Shown one piece after another: positions 33,980 through 42,408 of a DNA stretch of 49,447 bases. The notes below the pieces were generated by a model that had not been told where the DNA came from, ran no database searches, and saw only the letters and a list, made by a program, of their open reading frames with translations. Numbering within the stretch: position 1 is the first letter of the stretch; each line of letters starts with the position of its first letter. The stretch covers positions 1-49,447 of the forward strand of contig CASBPX010000016.1 of NCBI GenBank assembly GCA_949127735.1. The letters are read 5' to 3'. A program made the position numbers and the translations under genes. This DNA is from Candidatus Obscuribacterales bacterium (GTDB lineage: Bacteria; Cyanobacteriota; Vampirovibrionia; Obscuribacterales; Obscuribacteraceae).

Positions 33980-34552
33980 ATGCTCCACATTAGGCTCTTA
34001 GAGCTCGAATCAGAATTAATCGCCAAAGAAGAAGCGCAGCGGGCTGCGGCGCTGGCTGAGCTGCCGCCTGAATGTCACACTATGAAAGAAGCCGTTGAAC
34101 GCGAAATCGGCTTACAGCTTGCCAATTATGCCGCGTCAGACTGGCGCGGTTGGTTGACTTACCGGCGCGGTGCGTCTGAGCTGGTAATCATCCGTGGAAG
34201 GGCTTTTAAGGAAACAGGAATGTTCGGTAAGTACCGCGCTGGTTTAGATTTTGCTGGTGGTCCTGACTCCATTGCCGATTATGCGCGGCATTTTGATGTG
34301 TCTGCGCCTCCAGATCTGGATCACTTGATGCTCAATTTTGGTATCGCTCACGGTGCCGGTAGCGCTCGCGTTTTTCTCTGGTATGGTGAAAATGTTGCAC
34401 CATATCGATTGATTTTCGAAGAAGAAATGGCAGCAGATCCTGAACATGCCTTGCTTAACGCTGTGGCTGAGGGGCTTTCGTGGATAGTAGCCAAACCAAA
34501 AGAATTGACTTTGCCTGAATTTTTTAGACTGAAAGATCAAGGCAAGCGCTAG
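33980..34552 (+). CDS. Soluble protein of unknown function
   Basis: A 190-residue protein without signal peptide or membrane helix. It starts at ATG 33980, two bases after the TauE/SafE stop, so it is likely translationally coupled. The N-terminus is helical and charged. The middle has a basic strand pair (WLTYRRGASELVIIRGRAF), and a Gly-rich stretch (FGIAHGAGSARVFLWYGE) lies near residue 121. I do not recognise the family. Confidence 0.65.
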   Translation: MLHIRLLELESELIAKEEAQRAAALAELPPECHTMKEAVEREIGLQLANYAASDWRGWLTYRRGASELVIIRGRAFKETGMFGKYRAGLDFAGGPDSIADYARHFDVSAPPDLDHLMLNFGIAHGAGSARVFLWYGENVAPYRLIFEEEMAADPEHALLNAVAEGLSWIVAKPKELTLPEFFRLKDQGKR

Positions 34553-34565
34553 CTTTTTGTAAACC

Positions 34566-35141
34566 TTATAATTTTTCCAAATTTTTTGGCAAGGCTTGCA
34601 GTGCTCTTTTGCGACATTCTGCTGCTTGTGCAGCGTCGCCCGTAAGGCGATAACATTCGGCGAGATTGCCCCAGGCACTGGCATAATTTGGATTTATTGC
34701 TAACGCTTTTTTTAGCATGCGAATAGCTGCAGGATAGCGGCGCTGCATAATATAAACGTAGGCCAGATTGCCGTAGGGCCACTCAAAATCAGGATAGCGA
34801 GATATGGCTGTAGTAAATCCTGAGATTGCTCCTACATAATCTCTCTCGATCATCATGGTGTGCGCTCTCACATTCTCTTGTTCAGCTTCGTTTGGTACTG
34901 CAAATTTTGGCAGCCTGCCGCGTATGATGGCAGCAGCTTTCTTTGCTAGTGGTCCATTTTTGTCTAAAGTAATGACTTGCTCAAGCGCTGAGCGTGAGGC
35001 TTCGGCCAACCCTTGTGCTTTGAGGTCTAGCCCGACCTGGAAAAAATCTTCTGCGGTTTTAGGTTCTTGTTCGGCAGCACAACTACCGCCATATACAAAA
35101 GCTACGAGCAAAGAAATTGTGATGGTCGCAATCTTGATCAT
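34566..35141 (-). CDS. Exported TPR-repeat protein
   Basis: A 191-residue protein from ATG 35141. An earlier in-frame TTG at 35198 would overlap the SPFH gene. A signal peptide (residues ~4-19) ends at GGSC-A, possibly a lipobox. Then come tetratricopeptide-like helices: one near residues 35-60 and a clear tandem set near 105-180 (YVGAISGFTTAISRYPDFEWP, then YAAIRMLKKALAINPNY-type, then AAECRKRALQ). TPRs mediate protein contacts. It follows the SPFH gene by 22 bases on the same strand. Confidence 0.75.
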   Translation of the reverse strand: MIKIATITISLLVAFVYGGSCAAEQEPKTAEDFFQVGLDLKAQGLAEASRSALEQVITLDKNGPLAKKAAAIIRGRLPKFAVPNEAEQENVRAHTMMIERDYVGAISGFTTAISRYPDFEWPYGNLAYVYIMQRRYPAAIRMLKKALAINPNYASAWGNLAECYRLTGDAAQAAECRKRALQALPKNLEKL

Positions 35142-35163
35142 ATTAAAGTGGCGGCGACTGCCA

Positions 35164-36009
35164 TCATTTATCTTGAGAGATGGCTTTGCTCGCGGCAATT
35201 TGTTCCGGTTTGTCTTCTATTTTTATGGTGGCGCCTGGATCTTGTGGCGCTTCTTCTTTGTTGAAGTGTTTGGCCGCGCCCTGAACAAATTGCATGAGCT
35301 CAATTGGCACAGGGAATATCAAAGTGGAATTTTTCTCTGCCGAAACTTCCACCATAGTTTGTAATTGTCTCAGTTGCATCGCCCCCGGTACCGTGCCGAT
35401 AACGCGAGCGGCTTCGGCAAGTTTTTCAGCGGCCTGATGTTCGCCTTCAGCGGCTACGATCTTAGCTCGCCTTTCTCTTTCAGCTTCAGCTTGTCTGGCC
35501 ATGGCGCGTTTCATGCTTTCTGGAATTTCAACGTCCTTTACTTCGACAGATATGACTTTGATGCCCCAACCCTCAGTTTGCCTGTCGATAATGGCCGATA
35601 ATTTAGCGTTAATGGCATCTCTTTCAGTAAGCAATTCGTCGAGTTCGTGTTGACCGAGCACGCTGCGTAAGGTTGTTTGTGCAACTTGTGATGTAGCGTT
35701 AAATGGATCTTCGATTTTGGTCACGGCTTTGAATGGATCTACAACTTGAAAGAAGCATACCGCCGCCGTCTTGGCCGAGACGTTATCTTTGGTGATAATT
35801 TCTTGCATCGGAATCGACATGGTGATGATGCGCAGGTCGACTTTTCGCGACGTTTGTATCAGCGGAAAAACCAGCTGCATTCCAGGGCCTCTGACCCCAT
35901 CGGCCCGACCTAAGGTAAAGACAATAAAGCGCTCGTATTCTTTGACGATTTTGATTGAAGTTAGCAAATAGCCAAGTACGAAAAGTAAAAATCCAAGGCC
36001 TGTTTCCAT
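35164..36009 (-). CDS. SPFH/band-7 (stomatin/slipin-like) membrane protein
   Basis: A 281-residue protein from ATG 36009 (GGAGAA seven bases upstream; the in-frame TTG at 36021 overlaps that site). One N-terminal helix (residues ~4-20) is followed by the SPFH domain: VKEYERFIVFTLGR, GPGMQLVFPLI, RSVLGQHELDELLTERDAIN and GIKVISVEVKDVEIPESM. Then there is an Ala/Glu-rich coiled coil (AEAERERRAKIVAAEGE) and a C-terminal tail. Slipins scaffold lipid microdomains. No NfeD partner gene is next to it; a TPR protein follows. Confidence 0.9.
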   Translation of the reverse strand: METGLGFLLFVLGYLLTSIKIVKEYERFIVFTLGRADGVRGPGMQLVFPLIQTSRKVDLRIITMSIPMQEIITKDNVSAKTAAVCFFQVVDPFKAVTKIEDPFNATSQVAQTTLRSVLGQHELDELLTERDAINAKLSAIIDRQTEGWGIKVISVEVKDVEIPESMKRAMARQAEAERERRAKIVAAEGEHQAAEKLAEAARVIGTVPGAMQLRQLQTMVEVSAEKNSTLIFPVPIELMQFVQGAAKHFNKEEAPQDPGATIKIEDKPEQIAASKAISQDK

Positions 36010-36115
36010 GATTTTCTCCAATAATTATCGATATTTACTTTGTTACCTGGGCTGTGTGAACTCCATCTAAGTAGATACCCGCGGCGCATGCCTGCTAGTC
36101 AAAAACGGAAACTAC

Positions 36116-36141
36116 AAAATGTGAAGGATCCTTCACATTTT
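36116..36141 (-). terminator. 26-bp perfect palindrome, probable terminator of fmt-rsmB
   Basis: Every base from 36116 to 36141 pairs with its mirror (core GTGAAGGATCCTTCAC, ends AAAAT/ATTTT). It lies 14 bases after the rsmB stop on the minus strand, and the right arm ends in T. It could also serve as a protein-binding palindrome. Confidence 0.65.
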
Positions 36142-36155
36142 CCAAAAAGTGATTT

Positions 36156-37655
36156 TCAAAGACCAGTAGCCTCAGAACCGCCAATATCTTCGAGTCGCCG
36201 GCGGAACTTAACCACGAAAAATCCCGAAAATTCATGACGCGACGGTAAAAAGAGCGCGTATCCTTGGGCCGCTTCTTTTTCCAGACCAAGCTCAGCTAAG
36301 ATGCCCGGTTGAAAGGCTGGCGCAATGTCTTCTGTCTGAAATTCTTCAAATTGCTCGAGAAACCAGGCCATCATGTCTTCGTTTTCTTCACGTTCAATTG
36401 AACAAGTGGAATAAACGAGTACGCCGCCCGGCTTCACCAGTTTCGCGGCATTGGTGAGCAGCGCCTTTTGAATGGCATTGACTTCGGCAATATCACTTTC
36501 TTTCAACTTCAAGCGAATGTCAGAGCGTTTATTAATTACGCCTGTGCCCGAACATGGCGCGTCAACCAGCACTTTGTCTACAGTTGGATGCTCGTATGTG
36601 GTGCCGTCGGCAGCGTAGGTTTCGATATTAGTCAAGCCCAAACGCAGTCTGTTTTCTTTAACCAGGTTGAGTCTTTTTTCGTGTTTATCAATGGCAACAA
36701 TACGACCTTTGTTGTTCATCATTTCAGATAAGTTGAGAGTCTTACCGCCAGGAGCGGCACAGAGATCAATAATCACATCGCTCGATAGCGGGGCCATTAC
36801 CTGACCGACAAATGCAGCCGCTTCATCTTGAATGGAAAAGATACCGTCGTCATAGCCAGGTAACTTTTCCACCGGGCCTTTGATGCTTTTTCGATCGGTA
36901 ATAGTCAGGCAAGTGGGCACCAGTTTTGACCGCTCGGCAATTACACCTTTGTCGGCCAGCAGGCGCTGATAGCCGTCAGTTTCCATAGCAATGTCGTTTA
37001 CGCGCAAAGTTAGTTTGGCCGGTGTATCTGAGGCTTTTAGAAGTTTAGCGGTTTCTTCTGCACCAAATCTAGCCAGCCAGCGCGATACCAGCCATGATGG
37101 CATAGAGTGTTGTTCAGAAAGCGCGGTGACAATTTCATCGTTTTGCATTGTCGCCAAATTTAGAGGCTCTACAATTGCCACTCGACCTTTTTCCACATTG
37201 CGAATATAGGTGCGCAAGATGCCATTGACGAACTTAGAGAGGCCCACATGACCAATAACACGGGCTAGTTCGACAGCAGTGTCGACAACTGCACTTTGAG
37301 GAATATCGGGCATTGATTCAAGTTGGAAAATAGCAATGCGCAGCAAATTGAGAAGCGGTGGTTGAATTTTATTGACAGGTTTGCTCGATATGGTACCGAT
37401 AGTTTTATCGAGATTATTGGCATTGCGCAGAACACCTTGCACAAGAGCAGTAACAAAGGCCCTGTCCCGCTCAGAAAGATCCCATTTACTGCCGTCTAAT
37501 GCATTAGCCAGGGCGATGTTTGTGTAAGCGCCCTTTTCTTGGATTTTAATCAAGACTTCAACAGCTAGTTTGCGAGACGACACTCCTCGTTTGCGCAGAT
37601 GTGAATCGTTCTTCTTTCGCGGTGCCTCTTTCGGCTCGCTGTTTTCTGCACTCAT
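36156..37655 (-). CDS. rsmB: 16S rRNA (cytosine-967-C5)-methyltransferase
   Basis: A 499-residue enzyme that methylates C967 of 16S rRNA. A NusB-like RNA-binding domain (residues ~25-165) is followed by a SAM-dependent methyltransferase domain with DLCAAPGGKTLNLSE (SAM loop), VDAPCSGTG (motif IV) and VYSTCSIEREENE (motif VI, catalytic Cys). The set is complete. The start overlaps the fmt stop by four bases (ATGA), and the pairing fmt-rsmB is common in bacteria. The N-terminal ~25 residues are basic and extended. Confidence 0.93.
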   Translation of the reverse strand: MSAENSEPKEAPRKKNDSHLRKRGVSSRKLAVEVLIKIQEKGAYTNIALANALDGSKWDLSERDRAFVTALVQGVLRNANNLDKTIGTISSKPVNKIQPPLLNLLRIAIFQLESMPDIPQSAVVDTAVELARVIGHVGLSKFVNGILRTYIRNVEKGRVAIVEPLNLATMQNDEIVTALSEQHSMPSWLVSRWLARFGAEETAKLLKASDTPAKLTLRVNDIAMETDGYQRLLADKGVIAERSKLVPTCLTITDRKSIKGPVEKLPGYDDGIFSIQDEAAAFVGQVMAPLSSDVIIDLCAAPGGKTLNLSEMMNNKGRIVAIDKHEKRLNLVKENRLRLGLTNIETYAADGTTYEHPTVDKVLVDAPCSGTGVINKRSDIRLKLKESDIAEVNAIQKALLTNAAKLVKPGGVLVYSTCSIEREENEDMMAWFLEQFEEFQTEDIAPAFQPGILAELGLEKEAAQGYALFLPSRHEFSGFFVVKFRRRLEDIGGSEATGL

Positions 37656-38626
37656 TTAAAACATTCACCCGTTTCCAATCTAACACCATTGATCCAGGCT
37701 GCGGCTGCCAGTTTTGCTTTGTTAGCCGGTTGCACTTCGATCAATTCCAAAAATTCAAATTTATTTTCTTTGCCGCAAGCAACAAATATTTTGCCCCGTT
37801 CTTTAAGTATTTGGCCTGCCATTTTTGCACTGTCGCCTGATTCTAAAACTTCATTTTCGGCCATTTTCGTTTTTATAATTTTGAGCTCACCGTCTCTGAA
37901 CGCGGCAATGGTAGACGGCCATGGTGTGAGGCCACGTACCAGGTTATGAATTTCTTGAGCTGATTTCCCCCAATCAATTTTCGAGAGTGCGCGCGAGAGC
38001 ATGGGGGCAAGTGTAGAGAGAGAATCGTCTTGCTGTTCAGGCGTAAGTGTTTTATTTTGCACTGCAACAATGGTAGCAATCAACAGTTCTGCTCCCGCAT
38101 GAGACATTTCTTCCGCCAACTCCACTGCTGTCATGTCTCGAGTAATGGTCATCTCAGCCTTAAGCAGCATGGGCCCTGTATCTACACCAGCTTCGGTGTA
38201 CATCGTTGTCACACCAGTTACGGTATCGCCATTGATAATTGCCCAGTTTATCGGAGCAGCTCCGCGCAACGCTGGCAACAGGGATCCGTGTACATTGATC
38301 ACACCAAGTGGTGCCATCTCCAGAACATTTTTCTTTAAAATTTGACCGAATGCCACCATGACCAGAAGATCAGGAGCCAACTCGCGCATTCTTTCTACTG
38401 TTTCGGGAGACCTTGCCAGGGCAGTGGGTTGCAGTACTTCGATGTTGTGCGTTTGGGCAAGCACTTTGACCGGCGGCATTTCTACTTTGCCTCCCCGACC
38501 TTTGGGTTTGTCGGGTTGGCAAACTGCAGCTACGACTTTAAGGCCGAGATTCTCTTCGTTATCAATCAAGCTCTTTAGAGTAGGAACTGCAAATTGCGGT
38601 GTGCCGAGAAAGATGATCTTGAGCAT
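37652..38626 (-). CDS. fmt: Methionyl-tRNA formyltransferase
   Basis: A 324-residue enzyme that formylates initiator Met-tRNA. FLGTPQFAVPTL opens the formyltransferase domain. The catalytic block reads NVHGSLLPALRGAAPINWAI (Asn, His and the SLLP loop) with the later DTGPML holding the conserved Asp. A C-terminal tRNA-binding domain starts near residue 205 (residues NLVRGLTPWP). Length and order are normal. Together with rsmB it forms a translation operon. Confidence 0.95.
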   Translation of the reverse strand: MLKIIFLGTPQFAVPTLKSLIDNEENLGLKVVAAVCQPDKPKGRGGKVEMPPVKVLAQTHNIEVLQPTALARSPETVERMRELAPDLLVMVAFGQILKKNVLEMAPLGVINVHGSLLPALRGAAPINWAIINGDTVTGVTTMYTEAGVDTGPMLLKAEMTITRDMTAVELAEEMSHAGAELLIATIVAVQNKTLTPEQQDDSLSTLAPMLSRALSKIDWGKSAQEIHNLVRGLTPWPSTIAAFRDGELKIIKTKMAENEVLESGDSAKMAGQILKERGKIFVACGKENKFEFLELIEVQPANKAKLAAAAWINGVRLETGECFK

Positions 38627-38741
38627 AGTGGCGTTCTTTTAGTTTGCGTCGAAGTCAGTAGCATTGAATTGATTTAGCCGCTTTGCTACATAGGGCAGGC
38701 CATAGACGGTATAGTGTATCTTGCCGTTTAGAGAAGCAAAA

Positions 38742-39605
38742 GTGAACATCTCTAAGAGTTCTCAAAGTCCTGGCGCCAGACTCTGGCTTTTAGCCCCCGC
38801 GTGCATCTATCTTGCGTTCTTTGTGTTGGTTCCTCTTGTAATCCTCTGGGTTTACAGCTTTGGTGGGCGCGATCAGCTCGGGCGTGTAGTCTTAGGCTTC
38901 AGTTTCGACAATTACTTGCGCTTTATTCACGGCCCATACTTGTCTGCCCTGATGCGATCGCTTGTGCTTTCCACTCTTACAACCAGCTCGACTCTGGTGC
39001 TCGGTTATATTTTTGCAGTGTGGCTGGCGCTCTTCACAAAACGCAGCATGCGCAACATGCTTATACTTTTAATCGTCCTGCCGCTGTGGACTTCGTCACT
39101 TTTGCGCATTTATGCCTGGATTACGATTTTGCGACCCACCGGAATACTTGCTCACCTGGCAGCTGCGTGCGGGCTCAGCCATGAGCTGCCGCCGCTGCTT
39201 TATACGCCTTTTGCCGTGTGGTTGGGAATGGTTTACAACTATTTGCCGTATATGATTTTGCCCCTCTACACGGCAATCGAAAAAGTCGATATCAAGCTAA
39301 TTGAAGCTTCGCTAGATCTCGGTGCAAGCCCGCTACGAACTCTTTTTAAAATACTTTTGCCCCTCACCAGTGGTGGTATCGTGGCCGGATCGCTGATGGT
39401 GTTTATTCCATCTTTGGGTGATTATGTCACTCCAGATTTGCTTGGTGGTGGCAAATATATGTACATGGGAAACCTGATTCAAAATCAGTTTTTAACCGTG
39501 CGTGATTGGGCTTTTGGTTCGGCGGTTTCCACCGTGCTGATTATCATAGTCTCGCTGGCTGTTTGGGTTTACATGAAATACGCCGACAGTGCCGAGCTGG
39601 CTTAG
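38742..39605 (+). CDS. ABC transporter permease, PotB/spermidine-putrescine type
   Basis: A 287-residue permease with six helices, from GTG 38742 (AGAGAAG upstream); an in-frame TTG at 38721 is an alternative. The EAA loop that contacts the ATPase is visible near EASLDLGASPLRTLFKILLP, followed by LGDYVTPDLLGG typical of PotB-like permeases. The usual PotA ATPase, PotC partner permease and PotD binding protein are not in this window. The next gene encodes an exported protein. Confidence 0.82.
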   Translation: MNISKSSQSPGARLWLLAPACIYLAFFVLVPLVILWVYSFGGRDQLGRVVLGFSFDNYLRFIHGPYLSALMRSLVLSTLTTSSTLVLGYIFAVWLALFTKRSMRNMLILLIVLPLWTSSLLRIYAWITILRPTGILAHLAAACGLSHELPPLLYTPFAVWLGMVYNYLPYMILPLYTAIEKVDIKLIEASLDLGASPLRTLFKILLPLTSGGIVAGSLMVFIPSLGDYVTPDLLGGGKYMYMGNLIQNQFLTVRDWAFGSAVSTVLIIIVSLAVWVYMKYADSAELA

Positions 39606-39613
39606 GAGATTCT

Positions 39614-40195
39614 ATGAAAGGTAAAATTCTTCTGGTGGCGATTCTGGTATCAGCAGTTTTGATGGTGGCAATGAGAGTGCAAGCAAATCCGCCTCTATCA
39701 GAATCTAATTTACAGTGGCTGCAGAAAGTTGTGGCCGAGGGTAAAAGTATCGTGCCGGGAGCGTCACAGGTAGAGCTGCTCAAGCTCTATACTTCAGACG
39801 CCGGCGACCAGCCAAGCCCTTACCGTTATTTGCTGAAGAATTGTCAGCTAATCAGTGTTAACGTCACACTGGAACCGTCGGTTAAAACTGTTTCGCCAAT
39901 GTATTTGGGTTATCCAACCAGACCAAAGCCATATAGCGCGCAGGAAGAATGGTTGTCTGCTTTGATGAAAGATTGCACTGCCATTAAACCAGGCATGAAG
40001 CGCGTTGAGCTTATGAAAAACTTTGAGGCCGAAGCTGGATTGCAGGCAATGTTGCCGACTCGATATGTGCACAAGAAAGCAATGCTGGTCAAAATTGATG
40101 TCAGCTTTGAGCCGGTGGATAAGAGCGCGGTGAAAAGCGAACCTGTGATTAAAACTGTTTCGCGGCCTTATGTAGATTTAGCGATTTGCGACTAA
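39614..40195 (+). CDS. Exported protein with a duplicated ~60-residue domain
   Basis: A 193-residue protein from ATG 39614, with TAGGAGA six bases upstream. A signal peptide (residues ~5-24) ends at VQA. Two copies of one domain follow, near residues 33-92 and 112-172. Each has (Q/E)WL, then a K-x-I-x-PG motif (SIVPGASQVELLK and AIKPGMKRVELMK), a Y-R/Y-V segment and a V-x-(V/F)-x-(L/F)EP end. The duplication is clear but the family is not known to me. The upstream frame back to 39506 is in the permease gene and is not used. Confidence 0.68.
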   Translation: MKGKILLVAILVSAVLMVAMRVQANPPLSESNLQWLQKVVAEGKSIVPGASQVELLKLYTSDAGDQPSPYRYLLKNCQLISVNVTLEPSVKTVSPMYLGYPTRPKPYSAQEEWLSALMKDCTAIKPGMKRVELMKNFEAEAGLQAMLPTRYVHKKAMLVKIDVSFEPVDKSAVKSEPVIKTVSRPYVDLAICD

Positions 40196-40208
40196 TTCAA
40201 ATTGAAAA

Positions 40209-40853
40209 CTAACCAACATTCGCCGGTTTAATTTTTCTGACAATACTCAACATGCGCTCATAGTCTGATCTAAATAACTGCGAAATTGCTCGTCCGGCTT
40301 CAATTAAATACGCAGTGGCGATAGCTTCGGCTTGATCGGCCGGCGCGCCATGAGCTCGTGCCCGAGCGGCTTCGCGTACGCTTGCCGCCATCAGTTCATC
40401 GGCCGGTACGCTCACGACACCATTGAGCAAACGCAAAAATTCGAATTCGCTTGATAATTTCATCACTTCGTCAGTGGTGGCAGTGTAGAGAAAATCGTGC
40501 ACTTCAGGTGGTTGTGGTGGCAGGTGTTGATAGATGGCTTTTGTTTGCCAATCGAGGTAGCCGACAATTTGAGCGTGCACTTCGGTTTTGAGCAGGGCAA
40601 AAATATGTGGCTGTTCCACTCGCAGTTGATCGCGAGTGAGCCCGAGGGCGCTCGGTTTGTGCACACTGTCGGGTGGGTTGGTGATAACGTTAAAAACAAT
40701 AGCAAAAACAGAAATTTCGTTTTCAGGTGAATCTACTCTTACGAAACTGCCGAATCGCGGTTTCGAAATTTTGATATTTCCGGCCACTTCACTTTTGACC
40801 GTCTCGGCAATAAGGCCAGTAATTGAAGACGTTAGAACTTCAGCCAGAGCCAC
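40209..40853 (-). CDS. Possible HAS-barrel domain protein (HerA/FtsK-type accessory)
   Basis: A 214-residue soluble protein. The first ~75 residues look like a small beta-barrel (GSFVRVDSPENEISVFAIVFNV). A PPQPPEVH motif near residue 112 and a helical C-terminus follow. The arrangement reminds me of HAS-barrel proteins found in cyanobacteria, often near HerA-like ATPases, but I cannot confirm it and no such ATPase is in the window. The stop lies 14 bases from that of the convergent gene. Confidence 0.5.
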   Translation of the reverse strand: MALAEVLTSSITGLIAETVKSEVAGNIKISKPRFGSFVRVDSPENEISVFAIVFNVITNPPDSVHKPSALGLTRDQLRVEQPHIFALLKTEVHAQIVGYLDWQTKAIYQHLPPQPPEVHDFLYTATTDEVMKLSSEFEFLRLLNGVVSVPADELMAASVREAARARAHGAPADQAEAIATAYLIEAGRAISQLFRSDYERMLSIVRKIKPANVG

Positions 40854-40884
40854 TGGCTTTACCTCAATTGACTTAGAAGCGGCC

Positions 40885-41421
40885 TTAGTCAGTGGGTGGA
40901 ACCTCTTTGTTCGGTTTGAAGTTTTCTACAGTTTCGTCGTCGGGTATGGCACCAAGGGAGGTGCTCTGGTTGACAATGATGGAAGTCTTACCTGAGTCGT
41001 CGGCAATATTGATGGCAACCTCGGCATCTTTAAGAGTGCCGCTCAATGTGACCAAATTTCCCATGGCCTCATTCTTTTCAATATTCCAACCTTCTTGCTT
41101 TAATGCAGCCTCATACCAGGTGGCGACTTTTTCAATAGAATCACTGGTAGACAAATTTAAATAGCGCGAATGATCGTTTGAATCTTTGCCGTTTTCGCTA
41201 GCCGACTGTGAACCACTAGCGGTGGCACCAGGGTAAACTAATTTTTTCAGGTCGTCTGGCACAGAACCGGCACCGGCTCTCGATACCTGAGTCATGCCAC
41301 CAGAATTAAACCTTACTTCTCTACTGTCGCCGCAGGCGCTCAGTGAAAAACTGCTGACGGTGACTGCGGCAAGCAACAAATTGCCATAGATTTTGCTTTT
41401 AGAATCGGGCATAAATTTCAT
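40885..41421 (-). CDS. Lipoprotein of unknown function
   Basis: A 178-residue protein with a signal peptide and lipobox LSAC (Cys near residue 30), a Ser/Gly-rich linker, then a domain beginning VYPGATAS and containing SIEKVATWYEAALKQEGW and a beta strand pair VAINIADDSGKTSIIVNQ. The order of these elements is similar to the secreted protein at 24509-25006, so the two are probably distant paralogues. ATG 41421 and ATG 41412 are both possible starts. Confidence 0.65.
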   Translation of the reverse strand: MKFMPDSKSKIYGNLLLAAVTVSSFSLSACGDSREVRFNSGGMTQVSRAGAGSVPDDLKKLVYPGATASGSQSASENGKDSNDHSRYLNLSTSDSIEKVATWYEAALKQEGWNIEKNEAMGNLVTLSGTLKDAEVAINIADDSGKTSIIVNQSTSLGAIPDDETVENFKPNKEVPPTD

Positions 41422-41493
41422 TGGCTATCCGTATTTGAATTGTCAGTGTCGATGCTGCGAAAGCATGCCAATATTCTAGCCCATTGGGAAGTG

Positions 41494-42408
41494 TCAAGCC
41501 GGGATTTTGCCTCGGGCCCGCTTTGAGCTTAAAAACCCTTCGCCCAGAAGATGAACGCTGATTACGGTGAAGCAAATTAGCAAGCCTGGTATGACCGCCG
41601 CCCACCAGTTGCCTGCAATTAAGCAGGCCTGAGCGTCTTTAAGCATGCTGCCCCAGCTTGGCGTCGAGGGGCCGAGTCCGAGGCCGAGAAAGCTCAGTCC
41701 AGATTCCATGATAATGGCGTCGCTGACGAGCAGGGTGGCTTCTACAACGGCTGTAGTGGCCAGCGCGGGCAGTAAGTGTTTGCCTAAAAGTTGGCTAAAC
41801 GAGCTGCCCAGGGCGCGTGCGGCGAGAAAAAAGTCTTCTTCTTTAATGGCCAAAACCCGTGCTCTGGCCACCCGCGCCGACTCGAGCCAGGTGGTGGCAG
41901 TGATGGCAAGGATGACGATAAAATAGGGCATCAGCCCATCGGTGTAAGCGGTGACACCCAGGCATTTGAGCAAGATTGGTGGAAATTTTTCAATCAGCTC
42001 GGGGGCCGATAGTATTGAACTCAATGTGAGCAAAAGAATGATGGAGGGTACGGCCAGAAGTGCGTCCACAAAACGCATCATCAGGCTGTCGACAAAACCT
42101 CCTGCCAGTGCGGCTGTAGAGCCCCAGATATTGCCGAGAATAACCGCGACCAAGGCTGAGCACAGACCCACCGAAAGCGAGCCCATGGCTCCGTAGATAA
42201 TCATTTTGAGCAGGTCGTGTCCAAGGGCGTCAGTGCCTAAAAAATGTTCACTCTGCCACGACGGTGGCAAATTGACCTGATGCAAACTCGATATGGGCGG
42301 CTCAATAACTATGCCGACGAGCTGCAATATCAGTGGTGTTAGAGCGGTCAAGAATAATATTCCAAGGGCCACTGATCCGGTGATCACATTTTTGTTGAGC
42401 GTCTTCAA
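41494..42408 (-). CDS. ABC transporter permease, DppC/OppC type
   Basis: A 304-residue permease with about six helices. HFLGTDALGHDLLKMIIYGA is the N-terminal hallmark of DppC-type subunits, and the EAA loop (AARALGSSFSQLLGKHLLP) contacts the ATPases. GLSFLGLGLGPSTPSWGSML is the usual C-terminal signature. It pairs with the DppB-type gene, which overlaps its start by four bases (ATGA). The peptide-binding protein and the two ATPases are absent here, so the full transporter is split over the genome, or they lie elsewhere. Confidence 0.9.
   Translation of the reverse strand: MKTLNKNVITGSVALGILFLTALTPLILQLVGIVIEPPISSLHQVNLPPSWQSEHFLGTDALGHDLLKMIIYGAMGSLSVGLCSALVAVILGNIWGSTAALAGGFVDSLMMRFVDALLAVPSIILLLTLSSILSAPELIEKFPPILLKCLGVTAYTDGLMPYFIVILAITATTWLESARVARARVLAIKEEDFFLAARALGSSFSQLLGKHLLPALATTAVVEATLLVSDAIIMESGLSFLGLGLGPSTPSWGSMLKDAQACLIAGNWWAAVIPGLLICFTVISVHLLGEGFLSSKRARGKIPA

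Noticed and set aside
38721-38741. TTG start of the PotB-like permease
   Set aside because: GTG 38742 has a better purine-rich site; the difference is seven residues and not certain.
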